Translations under genes and position numbers: made by a program
In this document: piece after piece, positions 14,638 to 22,681 of the stretch
Position numbering within the stretch: the first letter of the stretch is position 1
Layout: every line of letters begins with the position of its first letter
Assembly: GCA_040905965.1 (NCBI GenBank)
Contig: JBBDQP010000053.1
Coordinates: 1-33,254 of the forward strand
From: DATHWB01 sp040905965
Lineage (GTDB): Bacteria > Actinomycetota > Acidimicrobiia > Spongiisociales > ZC4RG35
DNA length: 33,254 bases
Reading direction: 5' to 3'
The notes under the pieces: model-generated
Database searches by the model: none
Seen by the model: only the letters and a program-made list of their open reading frames with translations
What the model was told of the DNA's origin: nothing

Positions 14638-15444
14638 TCAATCGCGCCCGGACCACACCTGCGCCAGCCATCTGACGACCGGCTCCGCCGCCAACTCGGG
14701 GTGGTCGTAGATCGATGCGTGCGACCCGTCTGCGACCACGAACACCTCACTGTCCGCGATCGAGTCGGCCAGCCGTTGGCCGAGTTTGGCGGGGACCATA
14801 CGATCATGCTCGCTGAGGACGACGACGGTCGGGGTCTTGATCCGCTCTGCCACCTCGCCGGCGTCCCAGGCCGAGCAGGCCAGCAGATCCGTCGCCAATG
14901 ATCCGGCATTCCGCTCGAGGAGACGCCGGTTCGCCCCGGCCATCCACAGCCCGGGTGAGGCGTGATGACCGAAGCGCGATCGACCGGTGTGCGTCCACCC
15001 GACGATGAGATCCGCTGCCAGCTTCTCCTGACGCTCAGCCGCATCCTGCAGGTCGGGATGAACACCCATGCGTTCGGTGGTGGCGTAGAGCGCCAGCCCG
15101 CGCGTACGCGTCGGGGCGGCAACAGCTACCTGCATGGCGATCAGGGACCCCATCGAATGCCCGACGACCGCCACCTCGGTCCCGCCCGCCGCGTCGACCA
15201 CAGCCAGACACCAGTCGGCCATCTCCTCGATCGAACCCAGCGCCGGACCTTCGCTCTTGCCATGCGCGGGAAGGTCGACGGCCAGCGTCGGATAGCCGGC
15301 AGCCGCCAGCCGACGGGTGAGAAAGCGCCAGATGGTGTGGTCGTTGCCCGCGCCATGAACGAGGAGCACTGCACCCTCCGAACAGTCCGGCACGACGCCG
15401 CCGGTGTGAACGAAGACTCGACGCCCGTCGACGAAGAGTTCCAC
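14638..15444 (-). CDS. alpha/beta hydrolase
   Basis: 268 residues. It has the oxyanion-hole motif LLVHGAGND, nucleophile elbow GHSMGS (Ser97), an acid in VVLSEHDRMVP and the catalytic His in DGSHASIYDH. The substrate is not predictable from these motifs; esterase or C-C hydrolase activity is possible. It starts 2 nt after the metY stop and precedes metX, so it is co-expressed with the O-acetylhomoserine pathway. It could deacylate an intermediate or simply be a housekeeping passenger. Confidence 0.85.
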   Translation of the reverse strand: MELFVDGRRVFVHTGGVVPDCSEGAVLLVHGAGNDHTIWRFLTRRLAAAGYPTLAVDLPAHGKSEGPALGSIEEMADWCLAVVDAAGGTEVAVVGHSMGSLIAMQVAVAAPTRTRGLALYATTERMGVHPDLQDAAERQEKLAADLIVGWTHTGRSRFGHHASPGLWMAGANRRLLERNAGSLATDLLACSAWDAGEVAERIKTPTVVVLSEHDRMVPAKLGQRLADSIADSEVFVVADGSHASIYDHPELAAEPVVRWLAQVWSGRD

Positions 15445-15446
15445 CC

Positions 15447-16742
15447 CTACGCCTTCCCGGCCGCTCGCAGCGCCTGGGTGAGATCACCGATCAGGTCGTC
15501 AACGTCCTCCAGCCCGACAGAAACCCGGATCAGGTCCTCGCCGATTCCGACGGCTGCCAACTGTTCACCTGTCATCTGCTGATGGGTGGTGGATCCTGGG
15601 TGAATGACCAGGGATCGGAGGTCGCCGATGTTGGCGAGATGACTGAAGACCTCGACCGACTCGATGAATCGGGCCCCGGCAGCACGGCCTCCTTCGATTC
15701 CGAACGCGAGCACCGCCCCGCTCCCGCGCGGCATCATCGCCGCGGCCAGCTCGTGATCAGGATGCGACACCAGACCGGGATAGGCCACCCACCGCACCAT
15801 CTCGTGCTCTTCGAGGAAGGTCGCAATACGCATCGCGTTGGCCACATGCCGCTCCATACGCACCGGCAGCGTCTCGCACCCCTGGATGAGGTGAAACGCG
15901 GTGTCTGGACTCATCGATGCTCCGAAGTCGCGCAGCCCTTCGGCCCTCGCCCGGGCGGCAAAGGCGGACGGACCGAACTCGTCGACGAAGTCGATCCCGT
16001 GATAACCCTCGTACGGTTCGGTGAGGGTCGGGAACCGCCCGGAACCCTCCCAATCGAACGTCCCGCCGTCGACCAGCACCCCGCCGATCACCGTTCCGTG
16101 ACCGCCGATGAACTTGGTGGCCGAGTGGTACACGAGGTCGGCGCCCCACTCGACGGGACGGCACAGATATGGGGAGGCGAACGTGTTGTCGATCAGGAGG
16201 GGCACCCCGTTCCGGTGGGCGGCGTCTGCCACCCCCCGGATGTCGAGCACGCTCATGATCGGGTTGCCGATGGTCTCGCCGATCACCAGCCTCGTGTCTT
16301 CGGTGATGGCGTCGGAGATGGCGGCATGGTCACGCGGGTCGACGAAGGTCGTGGTGATCCCGAAACGCGGCAGCGTGTTGACGAGCAGATTGACCGTGCC
16401 GCCGTACACCGCAGCAGAACACACGATGTGGCCACCCTGTCCCATGAGCGTGGTGATGGCGATGTGCAACGCCGCCTGACCCGATGCGGTGGCGACGGCG
16501 GCCACCCCGCCTTCGAGGGCGGCGATCCGCTGTTCGAAGACCGAGACGGTCGGATTGGAGATCCGGCTGTAGATGTGGCCGGGCACTTCGAGATTGAACA
16601 GGGAGGCGGCATGGGCGGTGTCTTCGAAGACGAACGACGCCGAGTGGTAGATCGGTGTCGTTCTCGCACCGGTCGTCGGATCCGGCCGGGCTCCGGCGTG
16701 GATCGAGAGCGTGTCGAAGCCGGTGGTGTCAGGTTTGACCAT
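15447..16742 (-). CDS. metY: O-acetylhomoserine sulfhydrylase (PLP enzyme)
   Basis: 431 residues of the Cys/Met-metabolism PLP family. It converts O-acetylhomoserine plus sulfide to homocysteine. The PLP Lys is about residue 210 in HSATKFIGGHG. Other family marks are TLSIHAG near the start, TTPIYHSASFVFED, YSRISNPTVSVFEQR, IDNTFASPYLCRP and the C-terminal HPGSTTHQQM. Its length (about 430) and the long internal insertion before ATPDTAFHL-like sequence fit MetY rather than MetB or MetC (about 380-400). A TATCGT box 6 nt before the ATG suggests leaderless transcription of the met unit. Confidence 0.93.
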   Translation of the reverse strand: MVKPDTTGFDTLSIHAGARPDPTTGARTTPIYHSASFVFEDTAHAASLFNLEVPGHIYSRISNPTVSVFEQRIAALEGGVAAVATASGQAALHIAITTLMGQGGHIVCSAAVYGGTVNLLVNTLPRFGITTTFVDPRDHAAISDAITEDTRLVIGETIGNPIMSVLDIRGVADAAHRNGVPLLIDNTFASPYLCRPVEWGADLVYHSATKFIGGHGTVIGGVLVDGGTFDWEGSGRFPTLTEPYEGYHGIDFVDEFGPSAFAARARAEGLRDFGASMSPDTAFHLIQGCETLPVRMERHVANAMRIATFLEEHEMVRWVAYPGLVSHPDHELAAAMMPRGSGAVLAFGIEGGRAAGARFIESVEVFSHLANIGDLRSLVIHPGSTTHQQMTGEQLAAVGIGEDLIRVSVGLEDVDDLIGDLTQALRAAGKA

Positions 16743-16748
16743 GCGGCC

Positions 16749-16754
16749 ACGATA
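16749..16754 (-). promoter_or_regulatory. putative -10 box of the metY transcript
   Basis: TATCGT on the minus strand lies 6 nt before ATG 16742, with no ribosome site between. It sits in the 27-nt gap after the molybdopterin-enzyme stop codon. Confidence 0.4.
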
Positions 16755-16769
16755 TCTGACGGCGCAACA

Positions 16770-18983
16770 TCATCGAGCGGCTGTCAGCTCTACCGGGATG
16801 CCGTTGAGGACCGCGTTTCCCGACAGCGGATCGAGCGGGATCGCGTCGGTGAGCACGTTGGTGTTCACGCCGGGTCGCTGGGATGCCACGGACAGGCTCG
16901 CACCTTCAGTGTCGTGCCCCCACCCGTAGGGAAGACTCACGACACCGGCCATCACCGAGTCCGTGATCTCGGCCGGAGCCGTCACCACCCCGACTCTCGA
17001 CTGAACGGTCACCCGGTCGCCGGAGTCGACCCCCAGCCGCGCGGCATCGTCGGGATGAAGTTGCAGCGTGCATCGCTCCTCGCCCCGCACCAGCACCTCG
17101 ACGTTGTGCAGCCAGGAGTTGTTGGAGCGCAGTTCGCGTCGTCCGATCAGCACCATCGTCCCGGACATGTGGGTTTCGACCGCCGCCTGCAGTCGGGGGA
17201 GGTCGGCGAGGATTGGCTCGGGAGCGAGCTCGACGAGGCCCGAGGGCGTGCAGACAGCTTCGTCGAGACGCGGCGTGAGAGGACCGAAGTCGATGCCGTG
17301 AGGGGCAGCGGCAAGTCGCTCGAGGGTCATCCCTTCCGGGTCGGATCCGAACCCGTCGCCCCGATGGCCGGTCCGGATCATGAGATCCAAGAACCGCTCG
17401 GGGATCGGCCACGGCGCGAGTTCTTTGAGGATCTCGTCGGGATCACGGCCGTGGATCGGCGATTCGGCGTCCGCGACCGCCGACTGAACTCGCGACACCA
17501 GCGCAGCCTCGGCGAGCGTTGCCGGATCAACCGCTGATCCCATCCCGGCCGCAATCCCGGTGAGGGCGACAATCGCATCGAACTCGGACAGACCGTCGCG
17601 CTCGAAGACCGCCTCCGAATACATGGCGTATTCGCGCAGGGACAGCGTCGTGAACGCCAGGTCGTAATGCGACTTCTCCAGCGCAGAGTCGCCCGGGAGG
17701 ATGACGTCGGCGTGACGGGTGGTCTCGTTGATGTAGATGTCCACAGAGACCATCAACTCGAGGGATTCGAGTGCCTCTTCCAACCGGACGGCGTCCGGCG
17801 TGGTCAGCGCCGGATTCCCGGCGATCGTGAAGAAGGCCCTCACCTGGCCGTCGCCTTCCGTAAGGATCTCATCGGCGATCGTGGCGGCGGGCAGTTCGCC
17901 GAGCGTCTCCGGCAGGTCGCGTACCCTGCTGCGGAAGCGTCCCTGCCGAAAGGCACGCGCCTCCCGACCCGCAGACTGATGCAAAGCGATAGGGAACATC
18001 GCTCCACCCGGCCGGTCCAGGTTCCCGGTGATGACGTTGAGGACGTCGACCGCCCACGAGGCCAGAGTCCCGAACTCGACCGTGTGCGTGCCGATCCGCC
18101 CGTACACGCACGCCGTCGAAGCGCCGGCGAGGTCCCGCGCCACCTGCCGGGTGGTCTCGTCGTCGATCCCGGTGAAGGAGGCGGTGACGCCCGGATCGAA
18201 GCCGCGGACTGCCTCCCTGACCTCATCCAGGCCGTTCACGCCAGCGAGATCGTCCGAAACGAGACCTTCGTCGAACAGGGAATGCACGAGCGACAGCAAC
18301 CAGGCGGCGTCCGAACCGGGCCGAATACGGATGTGGAGGTCGGCGAGTTCCGCGGTCTTGGTGCGGCGAGGGTCGACGACCACCAACCGGCTGCCGCGCT
18401 GCGTCAACGCCTGCAGACGTCCTGGCCAGTCCGGTGCCGTGGCCAGACTGCCGTTCGACTCGAGGGGGTTCGCCCCCAGCATCAGGAGGAAATCGGTGCG
18501 GTCGACGTCGGGGACCGGGATCAACCCGGCGTGTCCGAACATGTACCCCGACGACACGTGCTTCGGCATCTGATCGACGGTCGCAGCGGTGAAGATGTTG
18601 CGGCTGCCGAGAGCTTTGGCGAACGGACGGATCGCCAGGTTGTTGTGGAAACCGTGAGCGTTGGGGTTGCCGAGGTAGAGGGCAACGGCGTCCCGCCCGT
18701 GCTCGGCCACGATCGGCGTGAGCCGACGATCGATCTCGGCGAGAGCCTCGTCCCAGGTCGCCTGCACGAACACTCCATCGCGCTTGATTAGAGGAGTACG
18801 GATCCGGTCAGGATCGTCGTGTAGACGACCAAGCGTCGAGCCTTTCGGACAGATGAAACCCTGCGAGAACGGGTTTTCACGATCGCCCCTGATCACCTTC
18901 ACGCGTTCGTTCTCGAGGGTGATCTCGAGGCCGCAGGTGGCCTCGCAGAGCGGACAGGTGCGGTGGGCGATGCGACTGCTCAT
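16770..18983 (-). CDS. molybdopterin-dependent oxidoreductase
   Basis: 737 residues of the DMSO-reductase superfamily. The N-terminal 4Fe-4S domain has Cys10, Cys13, Cys17 and Cys45 (CPLCEATC and FICPKGS). Guanine-dinucleotide cofactor motifs include GANPLESNG, DPRRTKTAELAD and the C-terminal LPYGWGHD with GVNTNVLTD. At the molybdenum-ligand position the sequence KHVSSGYMFG offers Ser144 or Ser145 rather than Cys or Sec. No twin-arginine signal is seen, so it is probably cytoplasmic. GGAG lies about 10 nt before ATG 18983. It is divergent from an NAD(P)-binding protein across a 51-nt region with a palindromic operator candidate. The substrate is unknown; resemblance to formate-dehydrogenase/nitrate-reductase catalytic subunits is general. 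Confidence 0.88.
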   Translation of the reverse strand: MSSRIAHRTCPLCEATCGLEITLENERVKVIRGDRENPFSQGFICPKGSTLGRLHDDPDRIRTPLIKRDGVFVQATWDEALAEIDRRLTPIVAEHGRDAVALYLGNPNAHGFHNNLAIRPFAKALGSRNIFTAATVDQMPKHVSSGYMFGHAGLIPVPDVDRTDFLLMLGANPLESNGSLATAPDWPGRLQALTQRGSRLVVVDPRRTKTAELADLHIRIRPGSDAAWLLSLVHSLFDEGLVSDDLAGVNGLDEVREAVRGFDPGVTASFTGIDDETTRQVARDLAGASTACVYGRIGTHTVEFGTLASWAVDVLNVITGNLDRPGGAMFPIALHQSAGREARAFRQGRFRSRVRDLPETLGELPAATIADEILTEGDGQVRAFFTIAGNPALTTPDAVRLEEALESLELMVSVDIYINETTRHADVILPGDSALEKSHYDLAFTTLSLREYAMYSEAVFERDGLSEFDAIVALTGIAAGMGSAVDPATLAEAALVSRVQSAVADAESPIHGRDPDEILKELAPWPIPERFLDLMIRTGHRGDGFGSDPEGMTLERLAAAPHGIDFGPLTPRLDEAVCTPSGLVELAPEPILADLPRLQAAVETHMSGTMVLIGRRELRSNNSWLHNVEVLVRGEERCTLQLHPDDAARLGVDSGDRVTVQSRVGVVTAPAEITDSVMAGVVSLPYGWGHDTEGASLSVASQRPGVNTNVLTDAIPLDPLSGNAVLNGIPVELTAAR

Positions 18984-19011
18984 CCAGGGTCTCCGAGGTG
19001 TGATCCATCCG

Positions 19012-19027
19012 AATGTACCGGTACATT
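19012..19027. promoter_or_regulatory. 16-bp perfect palindrome, operator candidate
   Basis: AATGTACCGGTACATT is a perfect palindrome in the 51-nt region between the divergent molybdopterin-enzyme and NAD(P)-binding protein genes. Its right half contains TACATT, the putative -10 box of the plus-strand gene. A dimeric repressor (for example of the TetR or MarR type) bound here would block that promoter and perhaps both. No regulator gene is adjacent. Confidence 0.65.
19022..19027 (+). promoter_or_regulatory. putative -10 box of the NAD(P)-binding protein gene
   Basis: TACATT ends 7 nt before ATG 19035, with no ribosome site between. TGTGAT lies 17 nt upstream as a poor -35. The box forms half of the 16-bp palindrome. 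Confidence 0.45.
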
Positions 19028-19034
19028 GCCGGCG

Positions 19035-19790
19035 ATGGAGATGTTGGTCACCGGAGCAACGGGCGTGCTCGGCAGGAAGGTGGCCCGCATCGCCACGGCG
19101 AATGGGCACGTCGTGCGCCGACTCAGCCGCTCTTCCCGTGGCGGTGACGGCTGGGTGGTGGGAGATGTCGGCACGGGAGACGGCCTCGACTCTGCCGTCA
19201 CCGGCGTCGACGTCATCATCCACTGCGCCTCGGATCCCCGGCGGCACGCCGCCACCGACCGCGGCGGTACGAAGAATCTGGTGGAGGCCGCACAGCGGGC
19301 GGGCGGAGTCCACATCGTCTTCCCCGGCATCGTCGGCTCCGACGTGATCCCGCTCGGCTACTACAAGTCGAAGACCGCCGCCGAGGAAAGCCTCGAACAG
19401 TCCGGGAATCCACACACGATCCAGCGTTTCACCCAGTTCCACGACTTGCTGTGGTTCGCTCTCGGCAAGCTGTCGAGCTGGCCGATCGTCCCGGTCCCGA
19501 ACGACACCCGCTTTCAGGTTCTCGATTCAGCAGTTGCCGCCCGATGCCTCGTGCAGGCCGCTGACGGTCAGGCGGCCGGACGACTCGGAGACCTGGGCGG
19601 ACCGACCGTCTACGACGTCAGAGATCTGGCGGGGTCGGTGGCGGCAGCCCACGGTCGCCGGCGCCGGATCATCAGGATCAATGTGCCGGGACTGGTGGGT
19701 GCGGCATTCCGGGCGGGAGGCAACCTCACCGAACACCGCGACGAGACGGGCGCGACCTGGAACGACTTCGTGGCGAAACAGCTCGGCTGA
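19035..19790 (+). CDS. NAD(P)-binding NmrA/SDR-like protein
   Basis: 251 residues. The Rossmann motif TGATGVLGRKVARIA is at the N-terminus, with GTKNLVEAAQRAG and YYKSKTAAEESLEQSG (atypical Tyr-Lys pair) further on. This is the extended/atypical SDR group that includes NmrA-like regulators and NAD(P)H-dependent epimerase or quinone-reductase homologues. ATG 19035 is chosen for the initial MLVTGATG and the leaderless TACATT box; an in-frame start further upstream would overlap the divergent gene. Its stop is 4 nt from the convergent HisA-like gene. Function and substrate unknown. Confidence 0.8.
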   Translation: MEMLVTGATGVLGRKVARIATANGHVVRRLSRSSRGGDGWVVGDVGTGDGLDSAVTGVDVIIHCASDPRRHAATDRGGTKNLVEAAQRAGGVHIVFPGIVGSDVIPLGYYKSKTAAEESLEQSGNPHTIQRFTQFHDLLWFALGKLSSWPIVPVPNDTRFQVLDSAVAARCLVQAADGQAAGRLGDLGGPTVYDVRDLAGSVAAAHGRRRRIIRINVPGLVGAAFRAGGNLTEHRDETGATWNDFVAKQLG

Positions 19791-19794
19791 GCGT

Positions 19795-20817
19795 TCAGGC
19801 TTCAGCCCGGTCGGCGTGTTCGGCGGCGATCTCGTCGAGGATCTCTGCGGCCCGCACCAGATGACCCTGCACCGCGAAACCGTGGGCGGCGTCGCGTGGC
19901 TGGTTCCCTTCCTTGATCCTCTTGGCGGCGGTGCGAGCGTGCGAGGCGCCCTTCTCCAATTCAGCGGCCAGCAGGCGGTACTGGTCGATCTGCTTGGCGT
20001 CGTCGCGCGACGGTTCGGGTTCCTTCACCGACTTTTTCGCAGGTTTTGCTGGCTTGGGTGTCGGCCCTTCGTCGATGACGGACTTCGCTTCGGACAGGGT
20101 GAAACGACCGTGTGTCACCTCACGTCCAACCACGATCCCTCCGAGTCGCCTGCCGCTCTCTTCGATCGAGATCAACTCTCGGAGGTCGTCGAGATGCCGC
20201 ACGCCGCCTGACGCGATGACCGGTTCGTCGACGGTGCGGAGGGCGGTGGCGAGGATCGTCTTGTCCGGCGGTTCGATGAGGGCGTCGCGACCTGCTTCGG
20301 CGATCAGGAAGGACACAGCTCCCGCCGAACTCATCTCGACGAGAACCTCTTCGAGGAACCGACCCGAGTTCTTGGTCCATCCCCGAGTGGCGATCTCCTC
20401 GTTGGGTCGGACATCCAGCGAGACGACGATCTTGTCTGGATGGTCGCGGCACAGGTCCCACACCATGTTCTGATCTTCGATGGCAGCCGTCCCCATGACC
20501 ACCCGCCAGGCACCGGCGTCGATCAGCCGACCGGCCTCGACATGGGAGCGAATTCCGCCTGCCACCTGGACCGGTCCGTCGACGGCCTCGATGAGCCGAT
20601 CGATCAGGTCCCGGTTGCGATAGTCGCCGTTGGCGGCGGCGTCGAGATCGACGACGTGGATGGCATCGGCACCCTGCTCCCGCCAGTTCCTGGCCCGCGA
20701 GATCGGGTCGTTGTCGAGGGTGATGGCGTTGTCCAGACTTCCGCGCGGGAGCCGCACCGACTTCCCGTCGAGGATGTTCACACGGGCATAGAGGTCCACG
20801 GGTCTGTCTGAAAGCAC
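19795..20817 (-). CDS. divergent HisA paralogue with C-terminal extension
   Basis: 340 residues. Residues 1-250 form a HisA-type TIM barrel (NILDGKSVRLPRG, HVVDLDAAANG, VAGGIRSH, VVSLDVR, GWTKNSG, IASGGVRHLDDL). HisA isomerises ProFAR in histidine synthesis, but key positions differ. The first catalytic Asp (D8 of Thermotoga HisA) is Asn14, and the family Thr164 is Ala173, while the second Asp (Asp135) and Asp178 remain. After residue 250 comes a Lys/Pro/Ala linker (PTPKPAKPAKKSVKEP) and an 80-residue helical domain absent from normal HisA (about 240). GTG 20817 is 9 nt after the fusion gene's stop, so the two are co-transcribed; TAGGCT 6 nt upstream could also start a leaderless message. No other his genes are nearby. 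It may resemble the COG1411 HisA-related group. Confidence 0.8.
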   Translation of the reverse strand: MLSDRPVDLYARVNILDGKSVRLPRGSLDNAITLDNDPISRARNWREQGADAIHVVDLDAAANGDYRNRDLIDRLIEAVDGPVQVAGGIRSHVEAGRLIDAGAWRVVMGTAAIEDQNMVWDLCRDHPDKIVVSLDVRPNEEIATRGWTKNSGRFLEEVLVEMSSAGAVSFLIAEAGRDALIEPPDKTILATALRTVDEPVIASGGVRHLDDLRELISIEESGRRLGGIVVGREVTHGRFTLSEAKSVIDEGPTPKPAKPAKKSVKEPEPSRDDAKQIDQYRLLAAELEKGASHARTAAKRIKEGNQPRDAAHGFAVQGHLVRAAEILDEIAAEHADRAEA

Positions 20818-20826
20818 GTCCGGAGC

Positions 20827-22656
20827 CTACGCGGGAGAGTCGGATCGCGTCGCATCGGCCCCGTCGATCCCGAGCCGTTCTTCGGCTCCGTCGAGGGTCT
20901 GGGGGTTGTCGAGCACGCCGGAGAAGAGGTCACCCGACCCCCGCAGCCGATCCCAGATGTTGTCGATCGTGAAGTCGCCGTTGCGAATGTCGCCGATCTC
21001 ATCCCACCGGAGGGGAACCGAGACGGGTGCACCAGGCCGCGGCCGGACCGAGTAGACCGATGCGATGGTCTGGCCGAAGGCATTCCGGTTGTGATCGATG
21101 AAGACTCTGCCGCGTCGCTTCGGAATGTCCCAGGCCATCGTCACGTCGTCGGGGTTGGCCGCCGCCAGCAACTCACCGACGGCACCCACGAAACGCCTGA
21201 CCCGCTCATGGCTGTGGACCGGGGCCAACGGAACGTAGATGTGCATGCCTTTCGAGCCGGACAGCTTCGGCAGTCCGACCAGTTCGAGCTGGCCGAGCAC
21301 CGTTCTGATCATCCCCGCCGCGGTGATGACCTGGTCCCAGGTCGACCCTTCCGCCGGGTCGAGATCGAATATCGCCAGATCCGGATGGTCGAGATCGTCG
21401 ACCCGGGAATGGAACGGGTGCATCTCGATACACCCCATGTTGGCGAACCACATGAGCGCCTGGCGACTGTCGGCCAGCAGGAAGTCGATGTCGCCGCCCA
21501 TCGACTCCGAACCGACGTTTCCGGTCGCCATCCACTCCGGCTGGTGACCGGGAGCGCGTTTTTCGTAGAACGACGGGCCTCCGATCCCCTCCGGATATCG
21601 GGACATGGACAACGGTCGGCCGGCCAGATGCGGGAGAAGCAGGTCGGCGATCGAGGCGTAGTACTGGATCAGGTCGCCCTTGGTGACACCGTCGGGGAAA
21701 TACGGCTTCTCGATATTGGAGAGACTGAGCGGACGCGGGGATCCGAGCACGGTCCATCGATCGCCCTGCTTCTCCACCCGCACGGCGGCGGGAGTGTCGA
21801 CCAAGCGGTTCGAAACGAGTCGGCCGCGCGCTTCCGGTCTGCTGGCGAGAACCGTTCGCATCTCTTCCCAGATGGCGTCGTGACTGGCGGCATCGGGTGA
21901 TTCGGAGATCACGATCATCCCCACGTCTGCCGTCCTGGCCGCCTCGATGAGGGGCGCAATCCGGAGGGTCCCTTCGCCATAGGTCGTGTGGCGGATCTCG
22001 CCGTGTGGACCAAAGATGTTGTCGCTGAACTGGCACTGGAGTGGACTGATCCGGATGGCGTCGAAGGAGTCTTTGACGAATTCGAGCACGGCGGCGAAGG
22101 CGTCGGTGCTCGTGAGGCCGCCGTCTGTCATGGCGTGAACATGGGCCCAGTCGACGATCGGCCGAACGAACGGATATTCGGCGGCGAGCATCGCGATATC
22201 ACCCAGAGTGCCGAAACCGCGATCGTTGCCAGCCGTCTCCAGGCCGAGCGAGACGCCCAGACCGCCGACCTTGGTTCCGATCCAGTCGAGCCTTCGGCGG
22301 ATCATGTCGAAGAGTTCGTCGGAGGTGTGTTCGCCCTTCGCTCCCGGATGGGCGCAGATGATGGTCGCACCGAGGGCGGCACCGAGCTTCATCGTGTGTT
22401 CGATGGCGGCGACAGTCTGCTTGGCACGGTCTTCGTCTGCGACCGTCAGCGATCCGAAATAGGGAGCGTGGGCGCTGAGGCGGATACCCCGTTCGGCGGC
22501 CAGCTCGCCGAATCGGGCGCAGTCCTTCTCTTTCCACGGGAACCCGCCGGTGAACCCCAACTCGAACGCGCCGTGACCCTTTTCGACTAGCCCGTCGAGA
22601 AACGCCTCATGGCTGGTGCCTTCCGGCGGCATCCCGGAGATCCCGAAGGTGAACAT
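20827..22656 (-). CDS. endonuclease IV-like TIM barrel fused to LigD-type primase-polymerase domain
   Basis: 609 residues. Residues 1-275 form an Nfo/xylose-isomerase-like barrel. The metal ligands His63, His103, Glu140, Asp169, His172, His223 and Glu252 match E. coli Nfo positions, but the H216 and D229 equivalents are not conserved (RISPLQ, EIRH). Residues about 305-590 form a LigD-type archaeo-eukaryotic primase domain: LSNIEKPYFP at entry, motif I FDLDP (Asp431, Asp433), motif II KLSGSKGMH (Lys469, His472), motif III VFIDHNRN (Asp521) and RPRPGAPVSVPL. No ligase or phosphoesterase domain is present. It should cut or bind abasic sites and fill short gaps; this is inferred. ATG 22656 is preferred, since the upstream in-frame start lies in repeat C. 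The HisA-like gene follows after 9 nt. Confidence 0.85.
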   Translation of the reverse strand: MFTFGISGMPPEGTSHEAFLDGLVEKGHGAFELGFTGGFPWKEKDCARFGELAAERGIRLSAHAPYFGSLTVADEDRAKQTVAAIEHTMKLGAALGATIICAHPGAKGEHTSDELFDMIRRRLDWIGTKVGGLGVSLGLETAGNDRGFGTLGDIAMLAAEYPFVRPIVDWAHVHAMTDGGLTSTDAFAAVLEFVKDSFDAIRISPLQCQFSDNIFGPHGEIRHTTYGEGTLRIAPLIEAARTADVGMIVISESPDAASHDAIWEEMRTVLASRPEARGRLVSNRLVDTPAAVRVEKQGDRWTVLGSPRPLSLSNIEKPYFPDGVTKGDLIQYYASIADLLLPHLAGRPLSMSRYPEGIGGPSFYEKRAPGHQPEWMATGNVGSESMGGDIDFLLADSRQALMWFANMGCIEMHPFHSRVDDLDHPDLAIFDLDPAEGSTWDQVITAAGMIRTVLGQLELVGLPKLSGSKGMHIYVPLAPVHSHERVRRFVGAVGELLAAANPDDVTMAWDIPKRRGRVFIDHNRNAFGQTIASVYSVRPRPGAPVSVPLRWDEIGDIRNGDFTIDNIWDRLRGSGDLFSGVLDNPQTLDGAEERLGIDGADATRSDSPA

Positions 22657-22681
22657 CGCCGCTGATTGTGGCGGATGCTGT

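Noticed and set aside
14574..15122. N-terminal extension of metX over the alpha/beta hydrolase
   Set aside because: The extra 180 codons are out of frame with the hydrolase and lack MetX homology. A good ribosome site precedes ATG 14573.
15582..17537. Plus-strand open frame of about 650 codons opposite metY and the molybdopterin enzyme
   Set aside because: It spans the junction of two well-supported minus-strand genes and its translation is rich in Arg, Gly and His with no motif, as expected of a GC-rich antisense shadow.
19795..20817. Ordinary hisA of histidine synthesis
   Set aside because: The catalytic Asp is Asn, other active-site residues differ, an extra domain is attached and no his genes are adjacent.
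20827..22656. Full LigD (polymerase, phosphoesterase and ligase)
   Set aside because: There is no ligase KxDG motif or phosphoesterase region. The N-terminal half is a TIM barrel of the endonuclease IV type.
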